From: Bacteroidia bacterium
GTDB taxonomy: Bacteria > Bacteroidota > Bacteroidia > Bacteroidales > VadinHA17
Assembly: GCA_026391515.1 (NCBI GenBank)
Contig: JAPLEC010000421.1
Span: 1-5,904, forward strand
DNA: 5,904 nt
Direction of reading: 5' to 3'
The position numbers and the translations under genes were made by a program. The notes beneath the pieces are model-generated. The model did no database searches and was not told the DNA's origin. It saw nothing but the letters and a program-made list of their open reading frames with translations. Of the stretch, positions 5,217-5,904 are shown one piece after another (positions within the stretch are counted from its first letter, which is position 1; each line of letters opens with the position of its first letter).

Positions 5217-5904
5217 TCACTCTTTCTCTTTAGTTAATGTCTTTATAATTTCCTTAATCATATCAGTCATGGAATCACCTGTATTTTCGATAAATGTCTG
5301 CTTGTTTTCAGCTTTTATTTTATATGGATTCGTTTCAACAGCTTTTATTGAAACCTCATATAATCCTGTGTTGTCAGCTATAATTTTAGTATCATCAACA
5401 TTATATTTTGTAACCGTTGTTTTTTCTGCAGTTTCTTCTTTTTCTTTTGTTTTATTTGTCTTAACTACTGTTTTATTCTCTGTTGTTGTTACAGAGTCCT
5501 TAACAATATGAAGAATTGACCTCGGAGGCAGAGGTATCCAGCCGCTGTAAAGCTGCTTATCAGTAATACTATAAGCTTTTCCGACAAGTATCTGAGGTAT
5601 TGAAATTGTCGTGGTTCTTAAATCGTTGATTTTATATTCAGATTTATTTATTGAAATGCTTTTAACGCCAATTTCAAGGGTCAGGTCGATATAGTCGTAT
5701 TTACATTTGGTCTTTGCTATTGAGTAATCGTATTTAAAGTCGCGATCAACATAATACCTGAATGCAGTTCTGTCCTTCGATAATTCAGGTTTCAAAATAA
5801 TTTTAGCTGCAACCAGATCGACCTTATCTTTGGTTTTTATCATCCTTGTTATTGTAAGCTTTGGCAGAAGCGTATCACTCTTGCTTTTATAAAAATTCTC
5901 TGCC
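5217..5904 (-). CDS. Unrecognised protein, 5' end outside the window (partial)
   Basis: The stop codon is TGA at 5217-5219. Reading back, the frame is open through an ATG at 5843 and on to the window edge: 20 further codons encode AENFYKSKSDTLLPKLTITR before that methionine. ATG 5843 is therefore probably internal, and at least 228 residues are visible. I do not recognise the family. What is seen is a lysine/threonine-rich, probably soluble or surface-exposed protein with beta-like stretches, a KCKYDYIDLTLEIGV segment, and WIPLPPRSILHIVKDS ahead of a charged low-complexity linker rich in T, K and E (about residues 115-146 from that ATG). A second small beta-like block (LYEVSIKAVETNPYKI) and a lysine/glutamate-rich C-terminus follow. 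The linker suggests two modules. It could be an envelope protein whose signal peptide is off the edge, but that is a guess. It converges on the HTH operon. Confidence 0.75.
   Translation of the reverse strand, partial: AENFYKSKSDTLLPKLTITRMIKTKDKVDLVAAKIILKPELSKDRTAFRYYVDRDFKYDYSIAKTKCKYDYIDLTLEIGVKSISINKSEYKINDLRTTTISIPQILVGKAYSITDKQLYSGWIPLPPRSILHIVKDSVTTTENKTVVKTNKTKEKEETAEKTTVTKYNVDDTKIIADNTGLYEVSIKAVETNPYKIKAENKQTFIENTGDSMTDMIKEIIKTLTKEKE

Noticed and set aside
5116..5511. Plus-strand frame of 131 codons with hydrophobic stretches
   Set aside because: It starts in the purine-rich intergenic island and then reads antisense to the K/T/E-rich minus-strand gene; the hydrophobic V/S/F-rich look is what reversed lysine/glutamate/threonine codons give.

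Overview
This window looks like an accessory or loosely packed stretch of a Bacteroidota chromosome, probably from an environmental lineage. The reasons are a SusC-like 'outer membrane beta-barrel family' receptor with an N-terminal carboxypeptidase-regulatory-like domain, a DUF6263-type secreted protein beside it, starts without Shine-Dalgarno sequences, a TAnnTTTG-type -7 promoter element, and long intergenic gaps holding short tandem repeats and a CCCGATAGCTATCGGG palindrome of a kind I associate with this phylum. There are no rRNA, tRNA or transposase genes and no CRISPR array that I can see.

Layout. Positions 1-40 are an 8-bp tandem repeat ending two bases from the stop codon of the first gene. 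Positions 43-3377 (minus strand) form a two-gene operon read right to left: a DUF6263-like exported protein (2430-3377), then, 17 bases on, a 789-residue outer-membrane barrel protein (43-2412). Positions 3378-3818 are a 441-base divergent gap with a 9-bp tandem repeat (7 units), a GC-rich island with a perfect 18-bp palindrome, a small interrupted palindrome and a -7 promoter element. Positions 3819-4802 (plus strand) hold an AT-rich two-gene operon: a multi-pass membrane protein of unknown function (a family often labelled 'actin-binding WH2 domain-containing', probably a misnomer) and, 3 bases after its stop codon, a 64-residue excisionase/MerR-like helix-turn-helix protein. Positions 4803-5216 are a 414-base convergent gap with a long imperfect stem-loop, a polypyrimidine tract and a purine-biased GC-rich island. 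From 5217 to the right edge (minus strand) lies the 3' part of an unrecognised gene whose reading frame stays open to the window boundary.

How the genes may work together. The left operon places an exported protein of unknown role with an outer-membrane receptor-like barrel; joint envelope function is inferred from cotranscription only. The membrane protein/HTH pair is the least explained unit: it has its own promoter, a candidate operator, a stem-loop after it and repeat islands on both sides. It is the best candidate here for an undescribed small module, but nothing in the sequence proves a function or mobility.
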